A stretch of DNA of 64,000 bases from Jaminaea rosea (lineage: Eukaryota; Basidiomycota; Exobasidiomycetes; Microstromatales). The notes below the pieces were generated by a model that worked only from the letters and a program-made list of their open reading frames with translations, had not been told where the DNA came from and did not search any database. Within the stretch, counting starts at the first letter, position 1. Every line of letters starts with the position of its first letter. A program made the position numbers and the translations under genes. The stretch is from positions 744,001 to 808,000 of the forward strand of contig NW_020289978.1 of the NCBI RefSeq assembly GCF_003144245.1, read 5' to 3'. Below are positions 32,501 through 44,400 of this stretch, piece by piece.

Positions 32501-34782
32501 GCTCTGGCAAGACGCACCTGGGACAAGTGGCCGCTCGCGCACTGAGCCGCACCTTCCTTGACGCCGACGTCCTCTTCGAGGAGAAGCATGGAGTGCTCGG
32601 CGAGTTCGTCAAAGCTCATGGTTGGCCAGGCTTCAGGAAGGCAGAAGCCGAGCTGCTCGCCGACTTGATCCGTTCGAGGGGAACAGGTTGTGTCATCTCG
32701 CTGGGCGGGGGAGTAGTGGAGGGCGAGGCGAATCGAGCGCTGCTCAAGGCCTACGCAAACAAGCAGGGGCCAGTAGTGCATACGGTGAGGGATTTGGCAG
32801 AGATTGCCGCCTTCCTGTCTACGTCGGACCGACCGGCGTGGGGTGAGCCCATGGAGGATGTGTGGCAGAGGCGAAAGCCTTGGTTTGCGGAGTGCTCCAG
32901 TCATGAGCTGGTGAATCTGGCTAGTGTCTCTGGCCTAGCCAACAAGGCCAATGGCGCCACGCCCAATGAAAATGCCGGCGCTCTGGACGCTTCGTCATCA
33001 GCTGCGATATCCATCGCTCCAGCGCGCAATCAAGAAGCTCAAGTCTCGGCCTTCTTCCGATTCATCTCTGGCCAGGACACGAACCACGTCGATATCGCTG
33101 CGCAGAGTATTGATGGCCAGGTGCGCCCGAGCTACCTGCTCACCCTTACCTTCCCGGACTTGATCCCCGCTCTGCCACTGCTGGACGAAATCTCCACGGG
33201 CTCAGACGCTCTGGAGCTGCGTGTCGACCTGCTCTCACCCACGGGTGCAGCGCCCAAGGAGCCGGCCGTGCCGCCGAAGGAGTACGTGGCCCTTCAGCTC
33301 ACCGCACTTCGCCAGCGCACTAGCCTGCCTATCGTCTTTACGGTCCGCACCAAATCGCAAGGTGGCCTCTTCCCTGACAATGCGCAGGACGAGTACTTCA
33401 GCCTCGTCCAGCTCGCTCTCCGCATGGGCGTTGAGTACCTCGATGTTGAGATTCAGTGGCCCACTGTCGCACTCGAGGCCTTGCGCGCCCAGAAGGGGCG
33501 TACGCAGATCTTGGCAAGCTACCACGACTGGACGGGCAAGCTCAACTGGGCAAGCACCGACACCTGGTCGCACTACGAGCGTGCAGTCAAGTATGGTGAC
33601 GTGCCCAAGCTTGTAGGCAAGGCCAACACAATGCAGGACAACTGGGACCTGGAGACCTTCCGCCTGAAAGCCGCGAAAGCTCACCCGAGCAAGCCATTGC
33701 TGGCGATCAATATGGGCTCTCTGGGGCAGGCGTCGCGTATTCTGAACACCACGCTCTCGCTGGTTACGCACGAAGCCATGCCTTTCCCTGGTGCACCGGG
33801 GCAAATGTCTGTCGCGCAAGTTCAACGGGCGCGTCACCTGCTTGGCTTGATGCCGCAGAAGCGCTTCTTCCTCTTTGGCAGCCCCATTGCCCACTCCCTC
33901 AGCCCGTGCTTGCACAATACCGCGCATCAAGCTCTCGGACACCCGCATGTCTACGAGCGCTTTGAGGCCACTGAGGTAACGCAGCAGCTGAAAGAGTTGA
34001 TTCGAAGTAACGGGTTCGGCGGTGCGAGTGTGACTATCCCCCTCAAGGTCGCCATCATGGCAGAGATGGATGAGCTGACGCCTGTGGCGACGATCATCGG
34101 AGCGGTCAACACAGTCATTCCTGTGCGCGACCAAAGTGGCAAGCTGCGCTTGATTGGCGACAACACCGACTGGATGGCTATACACTCGCTATGCAAGCAG
34201 CACCTTCCCGGTGCCACCACCAGCAATGCCGCCCCTCTGACCTCCCTAGTAATCGGAGCAGGCGGATCAGCTCGTGCTGCTCTCTACGCTGCCTACCGAT
34301 TGGGCTCGCAGCGCATCTTCCTCTACAACCGCACCCTTTCGAAGGCCCAGGAGCTTGCGCAGTCGCTGCCAAAGGAGTGGAACATCGTCGTCCTTGACTC
34401 CCTTGACGCTGCCGAGCTGGTGGAAGCCAAGCCGCGCGCGATCATCTCTAACGTCCCCGCCGACGGTACGAGTCTTTCTGCTACCTCTGGCGCCGGGGTC
34501 ATCCTCCCTTCCACCCTCCTGCAGGGTCGAGGTGGGGTAGCGGTGGACATGAGCTACAAGCCGCACAAGACGCCGTTGCTCGAATTGGTGGACAAGACCA
34601 ACAACGAAGCGGCAACGGCAACCCTTTCTGCCTCCGACGCAGGGTCAACGGGTAGATGGACCGCTGTCCCTGGTCTGACCATCTTGCTTGAGCAAGGCTG
34701 TCAGCAGTTTAAATTGTGGACGGGACGTGAGGCGCCTAGGGCGTTGGTGGAGAGGGAGTGTTGGGCGGAGTATGTAAAGTAG
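29597..34782 (+). CDS. ARO1: Pentafunctional AROM polypeptide (shikimate pathway steps 2-6)
   Basis: Five enzymes in one 1707-residue chain, converting DAHP to EPSP. Exons are 29597..30056 and 30119..34782; the 62-nt intron rejoins ATFM to RGIKYVQVPTTLL. Order: 3-dehydroquinate synthase at about 1-400 (AFGGGVIGDLSGFV, DSAVGGKTAID); EPSP synthase at about 440-880 (PGSKSISNRALVLAALA, LQNAGTAARFM, RMKQRPIAPL); shikimate kinase at about 935-1100 (Walker A GMRGSGKT, SLGGGVV, RPAWGEPMEDVW); type I dehydroquinase at about 1110-1390 (SYHDW with the catalytic His, then KLVGKANTMQD with the Schiff-base Lys); and shikimate dehydrogenase at about 1395-1707 (FGSPIAHSLSP, VTIPLK, GDNTDW, GAGGSARAAL). All key residues checked are present. 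Confidence 0.97.
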
Positions 34783-34905
34783 TGAGGGGAAGGAAGGGTC
34801 AGAAGCGCTGAGACGAGGGTAAGCAAAGTACTCTAGATGATGGAATATGGATATCGATGACATTGCGCATGCCTTCTACAGTGTGGTCAGTTCCCTCGAG
34901 CACTC

Positions 34906-35997
34906 CTAGTCCTTCCCACTCGTCAGACCCTTCACCCGCAGTAAGATCCAAACTGCCAACAGGCCCAGGACGGTTTGCGTAATCATGAACGCCTCGCTGG
35001 CCAGCGCCGCGTCCCCCGTTGGTAATTTGATCGTCGCCTCTTCTTGACTCAAGTCGAGATTTGCCAATCGATGAATAGCAGGCTTGCTCGCTCCACCCGG
35101 CGTAAGCAGGTCAATAAGCGGCGAGGTTAGATGGACGTGCGAAGCAGGCAGGAGTTTGGAAGGACGAAGGACCTTTTCCCATATCGCGCCGCCCTCTCGT
35201 GTGTCGTCCAAGGGAGTGAGAGCGCCGCTTGGACAGACCCAAAATGCTTCGATGGATGAGGGGGCGATGGACTGGTAGTTGCCTTCGTGTCCGCCGGGAA
35301 GGAGGTGGGAGAGGAGGCTGCTGCGCTTTGAGGAAGAGCTGCTGTCCACCGGCGGGAGATAGCGCGCATGCAACGGCATCTCGATGGTGATTGGCGAGGG
35401 TGTTGCTGAGGTGCTTTCGCTGCTCGACCGCGACGCTAATTTGATTAGGATAGCCTCGTTTTCGCGGTTAGGCGCAGTCTTCTTTCTTGAGGATCCTGAC
35501 GAGGCAGAACTTTCCGTCCCTTCCTTTGGAAGCGATACTACCTCGGTAGCACGATGCTCATCGGCCGAAAGAGTTCTCGTGACATATCCTTCACCTGCGA
35601 TGAATCTCACCTCCGTCTGTTCTAACTTTGCCTCCACTGGCTCCTCGCGCATTGCAGCTTCCTCTGCTTCACGGGCAGCTACTGAACCTCTCCTCTTTGC
35701 TTCGCCCGCTTTGATCCAGCCGACGGCCTTCTCCAGCTCCACATTTCCTTCTGAGCCAGCGGAGAGGTAGTTGATTTGCTCTACCTTGGACACGAGCTGG
35801 AAAGTGGAAGTCGTTGGGTGCCAAGGGTCGAGGAAGAGTGAGGGAGGTAGGGAGAGGAGAAGGTGGGGTTGGCAAGGATGAGAGGAGGAGGACGAGGCGG
35901 ATGGTGGGGACAAGAAAGACGAGGGTAGAGAGAGGGAGAGGGTGGGATGGAAGGACGAGGGGCCCATCTGGACGGGGGGAGGTGATGTTGAGGCCAT
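34906..35997 (-). CDS. PBN1: PIG-X/PBN1-like GPI-mannosyltransferase I subunit
   Basis: PIG-X/Pbn1 stabilises the catalytic subunit of GPI mannosyltransferase I in the ER. A single exon of 363 residues. The diagnostic piece is ITIEMPLHARYLPP at about 203-216, the PIG-X core, followed by an AFWVCPSGALTPLD strand. A single C-terminal transmembrane helix (about 340-357, TQTVLGLLAVWILLRVK) has a short cytosolic tail. The middle is serine-rich and acidic. Assignment rests on the core motif and topology; overall similarity in this family is low. It converges with ARO1, about 120 bp between stops. Confidence 0.75.
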   Translation of the reverse strand: MASTSPPPVQMGPSSFHPTLSLSLPSSFLSPPSASSSSSHPCQPHLLLSLPPSLFLDPWHPTTSTFQLVSKVEQINYLSAGSEGNVELEKAVGWIKAGEAKRRGSVAAREAEEAAMREEPVEAKLEQTEVRFIAGEGYVTRTLSADEHRATEVVSLPKEGTESSASSGSSRKKTAPNRENEAILIKLASRSSSESTSATPSPITIEMPLHARYLPPVDSSSSSKRSSLLSHLLPGGHEGNYQSIAPSSIEAFWVCPSGALTPLDDTREGGAIWEKVLRPSKLLPASHVHLTSPLIDLLTPGGASKPAIHRLANLDLSQEEATIKLPTGDAALASEAFMITQTVLGLLAVWILLRVKGLTSGKD

Positions 35998-36695
35998 GCT
36001 GCGAAAGGGTTGGTTGAGTGTGGAGAAGACACACGTAGCCGCCTGGCTGCTGGCCTCCCAGTCCGCCCTTTCCCTTTGGTGTTGAATGCGGGGTCAAGCA
36101 TCCCGAATCGAGAACAGAGTCGAGTCGCGGCTGTTGCGCCACGCGAGCAGAGGGCGGGAGGCGGGAGCGAGCGTCACTTGGGTCCGCATCAGCAGCCGCT
36201 CAGCCACAATCTTGACGTCCCATCCACCAACATCACCATCATCGACGCGCAGCCTTGCACCGATCCTCCCGCGTTCCCTCGCTTGCTGAGTCACTGACTC
36301 ACAGTCAGGTCAGGTCAGCATTGTGAGTATGTCGCAAGCATGAACACGGCTCCAAGGCGCAGGACGACGAGGCTATGCGCTAGCGTCTGCCTTTGATCAG
36401 GTGGAGTACACCTGTTCAACACCGCCCACTCGTCTGGCTCAGCGTCTGATGGCGAGCTTGATCGGGGTTGTGGACGAGACGACTCATAGAAGGCCTGCTG
36501 CCTCTGATGTAGCTGCTGACCATCATGTCCCTCGCGCCTCGCAGCTCGTCCCTGACTCGTCCAGCCAACATCGCCCCGACCCAAGCATACACTCAACGCC
36601 TTTTGCGTGGCGCACGAGAGAGAAGCGCCTCTCACAACGGACTTGTCCTTCTCTAGCCAACTTCAGCAGATTTCGTACCCCTCACCTACCGCACC
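35998..36695. promoter_or_regulatory. Divergent spacer between PBN1-like gene and SNF7
   Basis: About 700 bp with no supported gene. It must contain the promoters of both flanking divergent genes. A small triplicated GGTCA-like motif occurs near 36304-36316, but no factor can be named. Confidence 0.35.
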
Positions 36696-37469
36696 ATGTC
36701 ATCCTGGACATCCTGGCTTGTAGGCCGGCGAGACAACACTCATGCGGCCCGCGACGCAATCGTAGGGCTGCGATCGCAGCTCTTGATGCTGGAGAAGAAG
36801 GAAGAGCACCTCAACAAGAAGATTGCAGATGAGACAAAAAAGGCAAAGGCCAATGTTACGACAAATAAGAGGGGTGAGTGGGCATTCTAGCGAGGTCTGC
36901 GTAGGATCGTCTACCTCAAACTCAAGACTGACCCTGCCTGTCTAACCGTCCTCGCCCTCGCAGCCGCGCAAGCCGCCCTTCGTCAGAAAAAGGCCTACGA
37001 AAACGAGCTCGACCGCATCGCAGGCACGCGCATGACGCTCGAGACTCAAGTCAACGCAATCGAGTCTGCCAACATGAATCTGGAGACGATGACGGCCATG
37101 CGTCGCGGCGCCGATGCCCTGCGCAATATCCACGGCTCATTGAACATCGACCGCGTCGACTCCACCATGGACTCGATTCGCGAACAAATGGACCTCACCA
37201 ACGAGATCAGCGACGCCATCAGCAACCCGGTGGGCATGGGCCACGACGGATTGGATGAGGAGGAGTTGGGTAGAGAGTTGGAGGAGCTGGAGCAGGAGGA
37301 GCTCAACGAGAGACTCGTGGGAGCAGAGAGGGCACCAGTGCATAGCTTGCCTTCGACGGGCGTGGCACAACAGCAGGCGGCAGGGCCGAGTAGGAGACCA
37401 GCGCAGCAGGTGGAAGAGGACGATGATGATGCAGAACTCAAGGCACTTCAGGCTGAGCTGGCTATGTGA
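36696..37469 (+). CDS. SNF7: ESCRT-III core subunit Snf7/Vps32
   Basis: Polymerises on endosomal membranes to drive intraluminal-vesicle scission, and acts in nuclear-envelope repair. Exons are 36696..36873 and 36964..37469, giving 227 residues. The short N-terminus MSSWTSWLVGRRD carries hydrophobic residues for membrane insertion. A basic helical hairpin (LMLEKKEEHLNKKI, then QAALRQKKAYENEL) and MNLETMTAMRRGADALRNIH are Snf7-family landmarks. The acidic helix ending DAELKALQAELAM fits the C-terminal MIT-interacting motif recognised by Vps4 and Bro1. It converges with the C2-domain gene. Confidence 0.95.
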
Positions 37470-37808
37470 GCGCGGATGGGGATTCGAAAGGAGCGTCGCG
37501 AGAGCTTGCTGGGAGCGGCAGGGTGGTATGTACGGCGAGATACGTTCAGGCGTGGCAGTGGCAATTCCCTCTACTTTCCCCATCTCCATCCTGCACCTTC
37601 AGTCTGTAGAATTTATCACATACTCGACCACCTCTGTCGTGCATGTCTGCATGTGAGGGGGCGCGCCGAGCAGACATGCGTAGGGATGAAGAAAGCCCGC
37701 TGAAAACGTATGCGATTGCTTGTTCATTTCCATGACAAATGCAAGAGAGAGTCCGATGAATCGAGGAAGGGCACTCGAGGGGAAAAGGGAAAGTAGGAAA
37801 AGAGGCAT

Positions 37809-40547
37809 CTAGTACGGCGAGCCCCCATATGCAGGCTGTCTCTGCTGAGGAGGCTGAGGTGGCTGGGGTTGCCCCTGCTGATGGTACGGCTGCTGCTGGG
37901 GCTGCTGATAGTGTTGGGGCTGCTGCTGCTGCTGCTGCTGCTGCTGGTAGCCCTGCTGCTGCCCACCATGCGCATCATACGGGCTTTGAATGTACGCAGG
38001 TTGCTCAGGGGCTGGGGGCTGATAGAGAGGAGAAGTGGAATTGGAGGGCGGACCTTGCTGCCATTGTTGCTGGTGGGGGGGTTGTTGGTAATGAGACGGT
38101 TGAGGAGCATAGCCCTGCCCAGCGGGAGGTGGAGGCTGAGATTGAGGGCCGTAGCCCTGTTGAGGCACTCCGTATCCCTGGTAGGGGTCATTCTGCTGCT
38201 GACCCTGCTGCGATAGCTGTCCATAAGCTCCTTGAGGTGCGCCGTATGGGCTACTCGCCTGGTAGGAGGGCTGACGATGAGGCCCTGGTGGGGGTAGAGG
38301 CCGCGATATTCCTGCTGAGCTTGCACTGCCGTGTGAATAGCCGGACATCTGCGATTGTGATGCGCTATGGCTCATCATCGTCTGGGCGCTCGGCGCTGGC
38401 GAAGGAACTCGGCCATCATACTGGTATGAGGGAGATGGTGAAGGAGCTCTCTGCTGCCCGTGAGGTGGTGGTGCCTGTCCACCCGGCTGGTAGAGGGACT
38501 GCGCATTGATCACTGACGGCGGTTGATGCTGATGCTGATGCTGAGAAGGCGGTGGCGGCGTCGGCAATGGCTGTGGTCTCCCCGCAGGCGAAGGCGCGCG
38601 GTAGGCGCCCTGACTGGGGAGCGGTGGCAGGGCATGATACCCGCTGGTGCTTGTCGGTCGGGGCGGAGGAGGCTGAGGTGGTTGCTGTTGGATAGCCGAC
38701 GTGGCGGGTGACGAGGGCCTAGGCGGCGGTTGAGCTGCAGCCGCCAAGTTTGTCGTCGATCCTTGAGTCGGGATGAATGTCTGAGCAGGATGGACCATCT
38801 GAGTTGCCTGTGGGAGAGGGGGCGGGGTCGCTTGATGCGGTGCGTGGTAGGGATAGCCTTGCGCCTGTCCCTGAGGATCATAGCTCTGCCCTTGATAGGA
38901 ATCATAAGAGTGAGGGGCATACGGGGTTGTTGCGGGCGGGGCAGAAGTGGACTGTGGTGGCGGCGTGGGTGCGACAGGGCCGCTAGAATATGGCGAGGGC
39001 GAAGGCTCTGCCCCGTAAGTCGAGCTGGGGACGCGATTTGCTGGCGGACGGGCGTGCTCCCACGGCGGCTGTTGCGGCTGCTGCTGGGCCTGCTGAGGCT
39101 GGTAGTATGGCTGCTGCTGTGAGTTTGGCGGAGCAGACGACGGAGGAGCCGAAGCAGCGTGCGAGGGGTAGTGAGGATGTGATGGCTGACCAGCACCTTG
39201 CCCGCCATAAGGAGCGGGAGGCGGCGCTCCAGCCATGCTCATCGAGCTCATGGGCCGCATCAAGTCATTGATGGGATCGTCGTAGGCCGGCATCGAGGGA
39301 GGAGGTTGTGCTGAGTTAGGCCTGATCGTTGCAATTGAAGCCATCGAGCTCGTCGAAAAGGAGCTGGGGATTTGTGATAGAGTGGAGTATGAGGATGCGC
39401 TTGGCATGTGCGTATGCCCGTGGGGGCGATCGCTTGGAGGGGCGGTGTACAGGGAATGAAGCTCTGGCCGTGAGAAGGAGCTTGGCATGCTCTCTCTCCT
39501 GGAGCGGTCGTCAAAGCTTGGCATTGTGGACGAAGGAGGGAGGCCAGGGGCCGGCGGAGGCTGTGGGCTTGAGGCGCGATGCACCATGGCTGGGGCGTAG
39601 GGTGGTGTGTAGGTGGCCAGGCCCGCCAGAGATGAGCTAGGCCGCAGAGATGACGGGATATCATCGACCGTATGTGAATGTGTGAAGGGCTGCCGTGACG
39701 AGCCCATGGTGGCCGTAGACGCTGATGTGCTCATCCTGCCGTGATGGCCATTCGCCGGCATCATCGACGAAGGAATGGGCGGATGGCTGCTACCACCTTT
39801 GGCAGGAGGCAACGGCCCTGACCCTGACCCTGAACCAAAATCTGCCTCATCAACTTCAGCGGTAAACGTTCCCGCTCCACCATAAGTGCCAGCGGCCGAG
39901 TCGAGCGCAGCTTGAGGCGCCTTCGCCTTCTTCCTTTTGGGTCGAGGTCCTGACGAGAAGAAGGTGAGTTCGAGGTACACCTCGCCAGCATAGCGGTCTT
40001 TAGCCTTGATGGTAACCCATTCGTCAAACTCTCCCGTCTTCAGGACGCCAGTCAGATCTACCAGTCCCTCGCCAATGAAGTCCGGCTCGCGATTGTCGTC
40101 TGCGTAGCATGCGACCTTGAGAATCTTTTTGCTTTTCACTGGCTTCTTTGCCGTCGTGGTGGCTGTGGCAGCAGAGCCTGCCTTGATGGTATTGCTAGGC
40201 GTCGAGTCGCTGCTGCCTGCCCCGCTCACGACGTCTTCGATATCATCATAAATCTCGAAGTGAAGCTGCTCGTCCCATGTCGGGTGTTGCCCACCTCGCT
40301 TGTCTGCTTTCGTCTTCTTCTTGTCTTCGCCGATGGAGAGGACGGCAAAGGGGTCTTGCTTGCCTATGGAGCGTTTGTTTGGCAGATTTTTCTGTGCGAG
40401 CGAGGAACGGTGTAGGCAGATGAGTCTGGTGAGTGAGACGGTAGCATCGCAGCATATAGGGAGATGGTCTCGACTCACAGCCTTGAGGACAACGCAGGCT
40501 AGCGTGCCCTTGTGCTTTGCGTCGGCAGCCAGCGGCGCCGAGCTCAT
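37809..40547 (-). CDS. C2-domain protein with long Pro/Gln-rich tail (Inn1/Fic1-like)
   Basis: Inn1/Fic1 proteins link the actomyosin ring to septum formation in fungal cytokinesis. Exon 1 is 40547..40479 and exon 2 is 40391..37809; the 87-nt intron is a multiple of three, so retention would not break the frame. The 883-residue product has one N-terminal C2 domain (about 1-190: GTLACVVLKA, QDPFAVLSIGEDKKKT, GQHPTWDEQLHFEIYDD, CYADDNREPDFIGEG), then about 690 residues rich in Pro, Gln, Ser and Tyr with many PxxP motifs that could bind SH3 domains. A CAG-type repeat near 37919-37947 codes a polyglutamine run. Similarity is strongest in the C2 domain, so the assignment is by architecture. Confidence 0.75.
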   Translation of the reverse strand: MSSAPLAADAKHKGTLACVVLKAVSRDHLPICCDATVSLTRLICLHRSSLAQKNLPNKRSIGKQDPFAVLSIGEDKKKTKADKRGGQHPTWDEQLHFEIYDDIEDVVSGAGSSDSTPSNTIKAGSAATATTTAKKPVKSKKILKVACYADDNREPDFIGEGLVDLTGVLKTGEFDEWVTIKAKDRYAGEVYLELTFFSSGPRPKRKKAKAPQAALDSAAGTYGGAGTFTAEVDEADFGSGSGSGPLPPAKGGSSHPPIPSSMMPANGHHGRMSTSASTATMGSSRQPFTHSHTVDDIPSSLRPSSSLAGLATYTPPYAPAMVHRASSPQPPPAPGLPPSSTMPSFDDRSRRESMPSSFSRPELHSLYTAPPSDRPHGHTHMPSASSYSTLSQIPSSFSTSSMASIATIRPNSAQPPPSMPAYDDPINDLMRPMSSMSMAGAPPPAPYGGQGAGQPSHPHYPSHAASAPPSSAPPNSQQQPYYQPQQAQQQPQQPPWEHARPPANRVPSSTYGAEPSPSPYSSGPVAPTPPPQSTSAPPATTPYAPHSYDSYQGQSYDPQGQAQGYPYHAPHQATPPPLPQATQMVHPAQTFIPTQGSTTNLAAAAQPPPRPSSPATSAIQQQPPQPPPPRPTSTSGYHALPPLPSQGAYRAPSPAGRPQPLPTPPPPSQHQHQHQPPSVINAQSLYQPGGQAPPPHGQQRAPSPSPSYQYDGRVPSPAPSAQTMMSHSASQSQMSGYSHGSASSAGISRPLPPPGPHRQPSYQASSPYGAPQGAYGQLSQQGQQQNDPYQGYGVPQQGYGPQSQPPPPAGQGYAPQPSHYQQPPHQQQWQQGPPSNSTSPLYQPPAPEQPAYIQSPYDAHGGQQQGYQQQQQQQQQPQHYQQPQQQPYHQQGQPQPPQPPQQRQPAYGGSPY
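37919..37947 (-). repeat. CTG/CAG triplet repeat coding polyglutamine
   Basis: Nine or so consecutive triplets within the C-terminal tail of the C2-domain gene. In frame, so length changes alter only the glutamine run. Confidence 0.8.
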
Positions 40548-41435
40548 CGTGGCGGCGTCAATAGCAGCAGCAATATGAGAAGATGAAGATGGAGTGTAGC
40601 AATGAAGGGAAGTTGCCGATCGATTAGAGCTGGCTGGGAGCTGTCGTCGACGTTGGGCAAGTTGCGGAGACTTCGACACTCGACGTCTCGACTGCCTCGA
40701 TGTCCCCGCTCCCGCCGCCCGCCTGCCAAGTCAAGGCGGCAACCAACACCGCCCACACTGCCACGCGAGGGGTCCACGCAGTTCATGAACAATGGTAAAT
40801 GGTGGGCTCAAATCTCACGATGCTGGTCACACATCACATGGATGACCCATTGCAGATAAACTCTGCATACCACCACGCAGTCAGAGCTCTCTCTCTCTCT
40901 CTGTCTCTTAGTGGACGAGGGGATGTCAGTCACGGCCGCGACGGAACGAAGAAACGAGGTCCGTTGTCTCTGACTAGCAGCTCATAACCCTTCGACGGCT
41001 TCAGATCGTCCAGATCAAAGAAGCGCCAGCTCAACGTCGCATTCACCATCGCCATCACCAGCCATTGGTGGCATGACCGACTCTCACGGCCGGATCAAGC
41101 GCGTGGCACCCGGGCCGAGGAGGAAATGCGTCGTCGTCCCGCCTGACCGCCGGCGGCGCCGCCTCGACCAAAATCTCCACAGTGAGTCGAGGCTGAGCAG
41201 CAGCAGCACCTCAGCCAACGTTGCCCTTTTCCCACCACCACGTAGTGGACCCTGGCCCTTGCCTCGCCGACACCAACCGCCGCTGTCTCACATTACCTGT
41301 TTCTCCTCTCTCTTTCACCACCACCGTCTCTTCCGTCATCATCATCACATCTCATCAGGTGGCCTGAGTGGCCCCAATCATTGCCGCCTTTGGGCGTCCT
41401 CGTGAGCAGTCGTACTATACCCCGACGTCGCCGCC
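40548..41435. other. Divergent spacer between the C2-domain gene and lipin
   Basis: About 890 bp without a supported gene. It includes a CT dinucleotide run at about 40889-40909. The last 300 bp before the lipin ATG is pyrimidine-rich, with repeated CACCAC and CATCAT triplets, typical of a fungal 5' leader. Confidence 0.4.
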
Positions 41436-44400
41436 ATGCAGTACGTCGGACGCTTCGTCTCGTCGGTCTACAATACCATTACCCCCAACATCAACCCTGC
41501 AACCCTCAGCGGAGCTATCGATGTCATCGTCGTCGAGAGGGATGTCGAGGTCGAGGAGGATGTGCCAGAAGCAGAGAGGGCAACGACGGGGGGCTCGAGC
41601 AAGAGGACAGTCAGGAGGCTGGAGCTCGCATCGACGCCCTTTCATGTTCGATTTGGCAAGATGAGCGTGCTCAGACCGGGAGAAAGGAAGGTGAGCATGG
41701 AACTTTGGCGACTGCGGGAGAGCTATCAGCTCTTGACTGCATATACTGAACTCTGTCCCCCCGCGCCTTGTCCAGGTTACTCTGCACCTCAACAACTCCT
41801 CCGAGCCGCTCCCCTTTGCAATGAAGATCGGCGAGCAAGGCGAAGCCTTCTTCGTCGTAGAGATCGATGACGAAGACGAGCGCAACCAGATTCCAGACGA
41901 CCTCGTCACTAGCCCGATCCTCAGCGCAGCATCCAGTCCAGCCAACTCGCCAGGCTTTGAGCCGATCCCATCGATGGCCGCAGGGGGCAAGGACGGCGCT
42001 GACAGTGCACCTCAAGATCCTGGGCAAATCGACCCTCTCGACCTCAACGAGTCGCCCTCTGCTCAGAGTGCAACGCCCGCCGCCATATCGGACAACGACG
42101 ATGCAGCCACGCTGCGTTCCACTGAGACGACCGAGACTGGCATTACCTCGCCGCCACGCAGCGATGACGAGTCTACCCCGCAAGATGTGCCCAAGGACTC
42201 TGATCTGACTGGCTCAGGCCCCAATGCCGGCCACAACAGCATCATGAGCCAGCTGGGGTCTGCAGCATCAATGGCAGGCGGAGCGGTCGGCGCCGTGGGC
42301 AGGGCAGTGGGAGTAGCCGGCGAGAACCCGCGACTTGACAAGCTGGCGAAGAAGGCTTCGCGCAAGGATGGTGGAGATGGCAAAGGAGCGCCAGTCGACA
42401 GCGACAAGCATAGCGCACACAAGTACGCACCGGATGCGTCCAATCCGCCGGGCAAGGAGAGGCAGCAAGAGGCGGAGGACGAAGCGCGAAGACCTCCACC
42501 GCAGAACGAAACGGAGAGGCTCGAAGAAAAGATGCGCGAGAAGATAGACAAACTCATCGAGGACGAGGAAGAGATGCGTATCGCAGAGGGAGGCAGCAAC
42601 AGCGGCGATGATACGGCTCGTAGCGACGATGCAGGCTCGGTCGAGGAAGCATATCCTGCGCCCTTTGGCGAGACTAGCAGGAAGGCTGGCACGCGTAAGC
42701 CGCCCTCTCATGAGCACCCGGCGCGGACTGGGTCCAACACTTTTCCCGTCGCTCAGTTCGAGCATGGTCAATTCATCGCGGGGCGTCGCTTGCCGTCGCA
42801 CGATGGCGATGCGCTTGGAGCCGTTCAGCCGGCGCAGATTGATGTGCGTAATGTCGAAGGGCGCCTGAGGAAGGCGAGTGAGGATGTCGAAACTAGTGCC
42901 AAAGACGACGCAGATGCAAGCGGCAGCACGGGCGGCACAGGCAAAGTCGTCGCTGAACCCGCAGAGATTGGCCACGATGACGAGGACAAAGAGCAAGAAG
43001 CTGCAATTACGCCAATCAAGGGCGGTCCCTCCTCATCACGCCGCAAGGAAGACTTGCAGTACCTCTTTGACATGGACGGTTACAAGATGACGGCCGACGG
43101 CGAAGACTTAGCCTTTGCAGAGGGGCATCGCCTTGCTGATGAGATGCCTCTCAGCCGTCGGCACGGAGGAGATGAGATCCATCCGCACATCGGCGAGCTA
43201 CTCGACCAGGCTCATCGCCGCGAGAGGGAAAGGCTGGCTGAGGACGGAAGTGGATCACAGACTTCTGCCGACGCCATTCCGGCTATTCCGCCATCCACGG
43301 CTGCGGAGGAGGCGCATAGGTTCCGCGATGGACATGCGCACGATGAGGCTGCGCTGTCCAACGACTTGGTCAGGCTGGCGCAAGCACTGCGCGGGCAGAG
43401 TGGCGACGCAGGGGAGGATGTTGATGACGATGAAGAGGAGGCGCTTAAAGCTGTCAAGCCTGCGACCAAGAGCAAGCGAGCCTCGCGCCGTCACCCGACG
43501 GATGTGTCGCTTAGTGATACTGAGGCTGGAGCTCGCGATGATGAGACCGACTCGGACGACGAGGTCCTGCGACCACGCAAGTCGCTACACGCGCGAGCAA
43601 AGAGCACGGCACTCGATTTGGAGTTGGGCTCGGCTGCTCGCAACGCTCTACCGGGGGATGCAACGCCGCCCAAGAGTCGAGAAGCCAACTGGAAGTGGGG
43701 TGAGCCTGGGTCGCGGCAGCGCGTGCTCAGCGATGCCGGTCCTTCGGGCGTAGAAGAGGATTTGGGACCGTCAGCGCGCTTTGTCGGCTCGGACAACAAT
43801 CCCTATGCCTTCCGCGTCGTCCTCTTCGACACGGAGCGCTTCTTCGAGATGAGTCTCTGCTTCAAGGACGGCTTCGGCTCAGGCGACGCAGACGAGGAGC
43901 GAGAGGAGTTCAAGGACAGTCGAATTAGCTTCCAGCGCTTCCTCGATGACCCCGACGTGGTCAATGACGAGCGTCTGGTCGTGCTGTACGAGGGGCGCTT
44001 CCTCACCTGGGTGGACTCATCGACCGTGCTCGCCACCCTCTCGCTGTATCGTCGGGTGTATGCGAGTGCCTCGCAGGCCGAAGCAGGGGAAGGAGTCGAC
44101 TCGCTGCCTAGTGCTCAGGGGCCACGGGCGAGCGTGTGGAGTCGTTGGTGGAACCGCAACAAGCAGCCTGCCGCGGCGCAGCCCCCTCCCTTTGAAAGGG
44201 AGAGCACTGCCCCGCCTGAGGTTGGCGCGCCCGCAGCGAGGGCACACGCGCCTATCCCGCTTGAGAGGGCAGAGTCGGACACGGCGCTACTCTCGCAACA
44301 AAATCAGAAGCAGTCGGAAGATGTGAAGGAGAAGAAGCCTCAGCCGCCTCGCGACTCGTCCAAGTCAAAGACCTACGCTAAGACGTTGCGTCTCACCTCG

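Noticed and set aside
37829-39664. Plus-strand and alternative minus-strand frames (up to 232 codons) over the Pro/Gln-rich tail of the C2-domain gene
   Set aside because: They lie wholly within the repeated coding region of the larger frame and consist of Arg/Ala/Leu shadow sequence.
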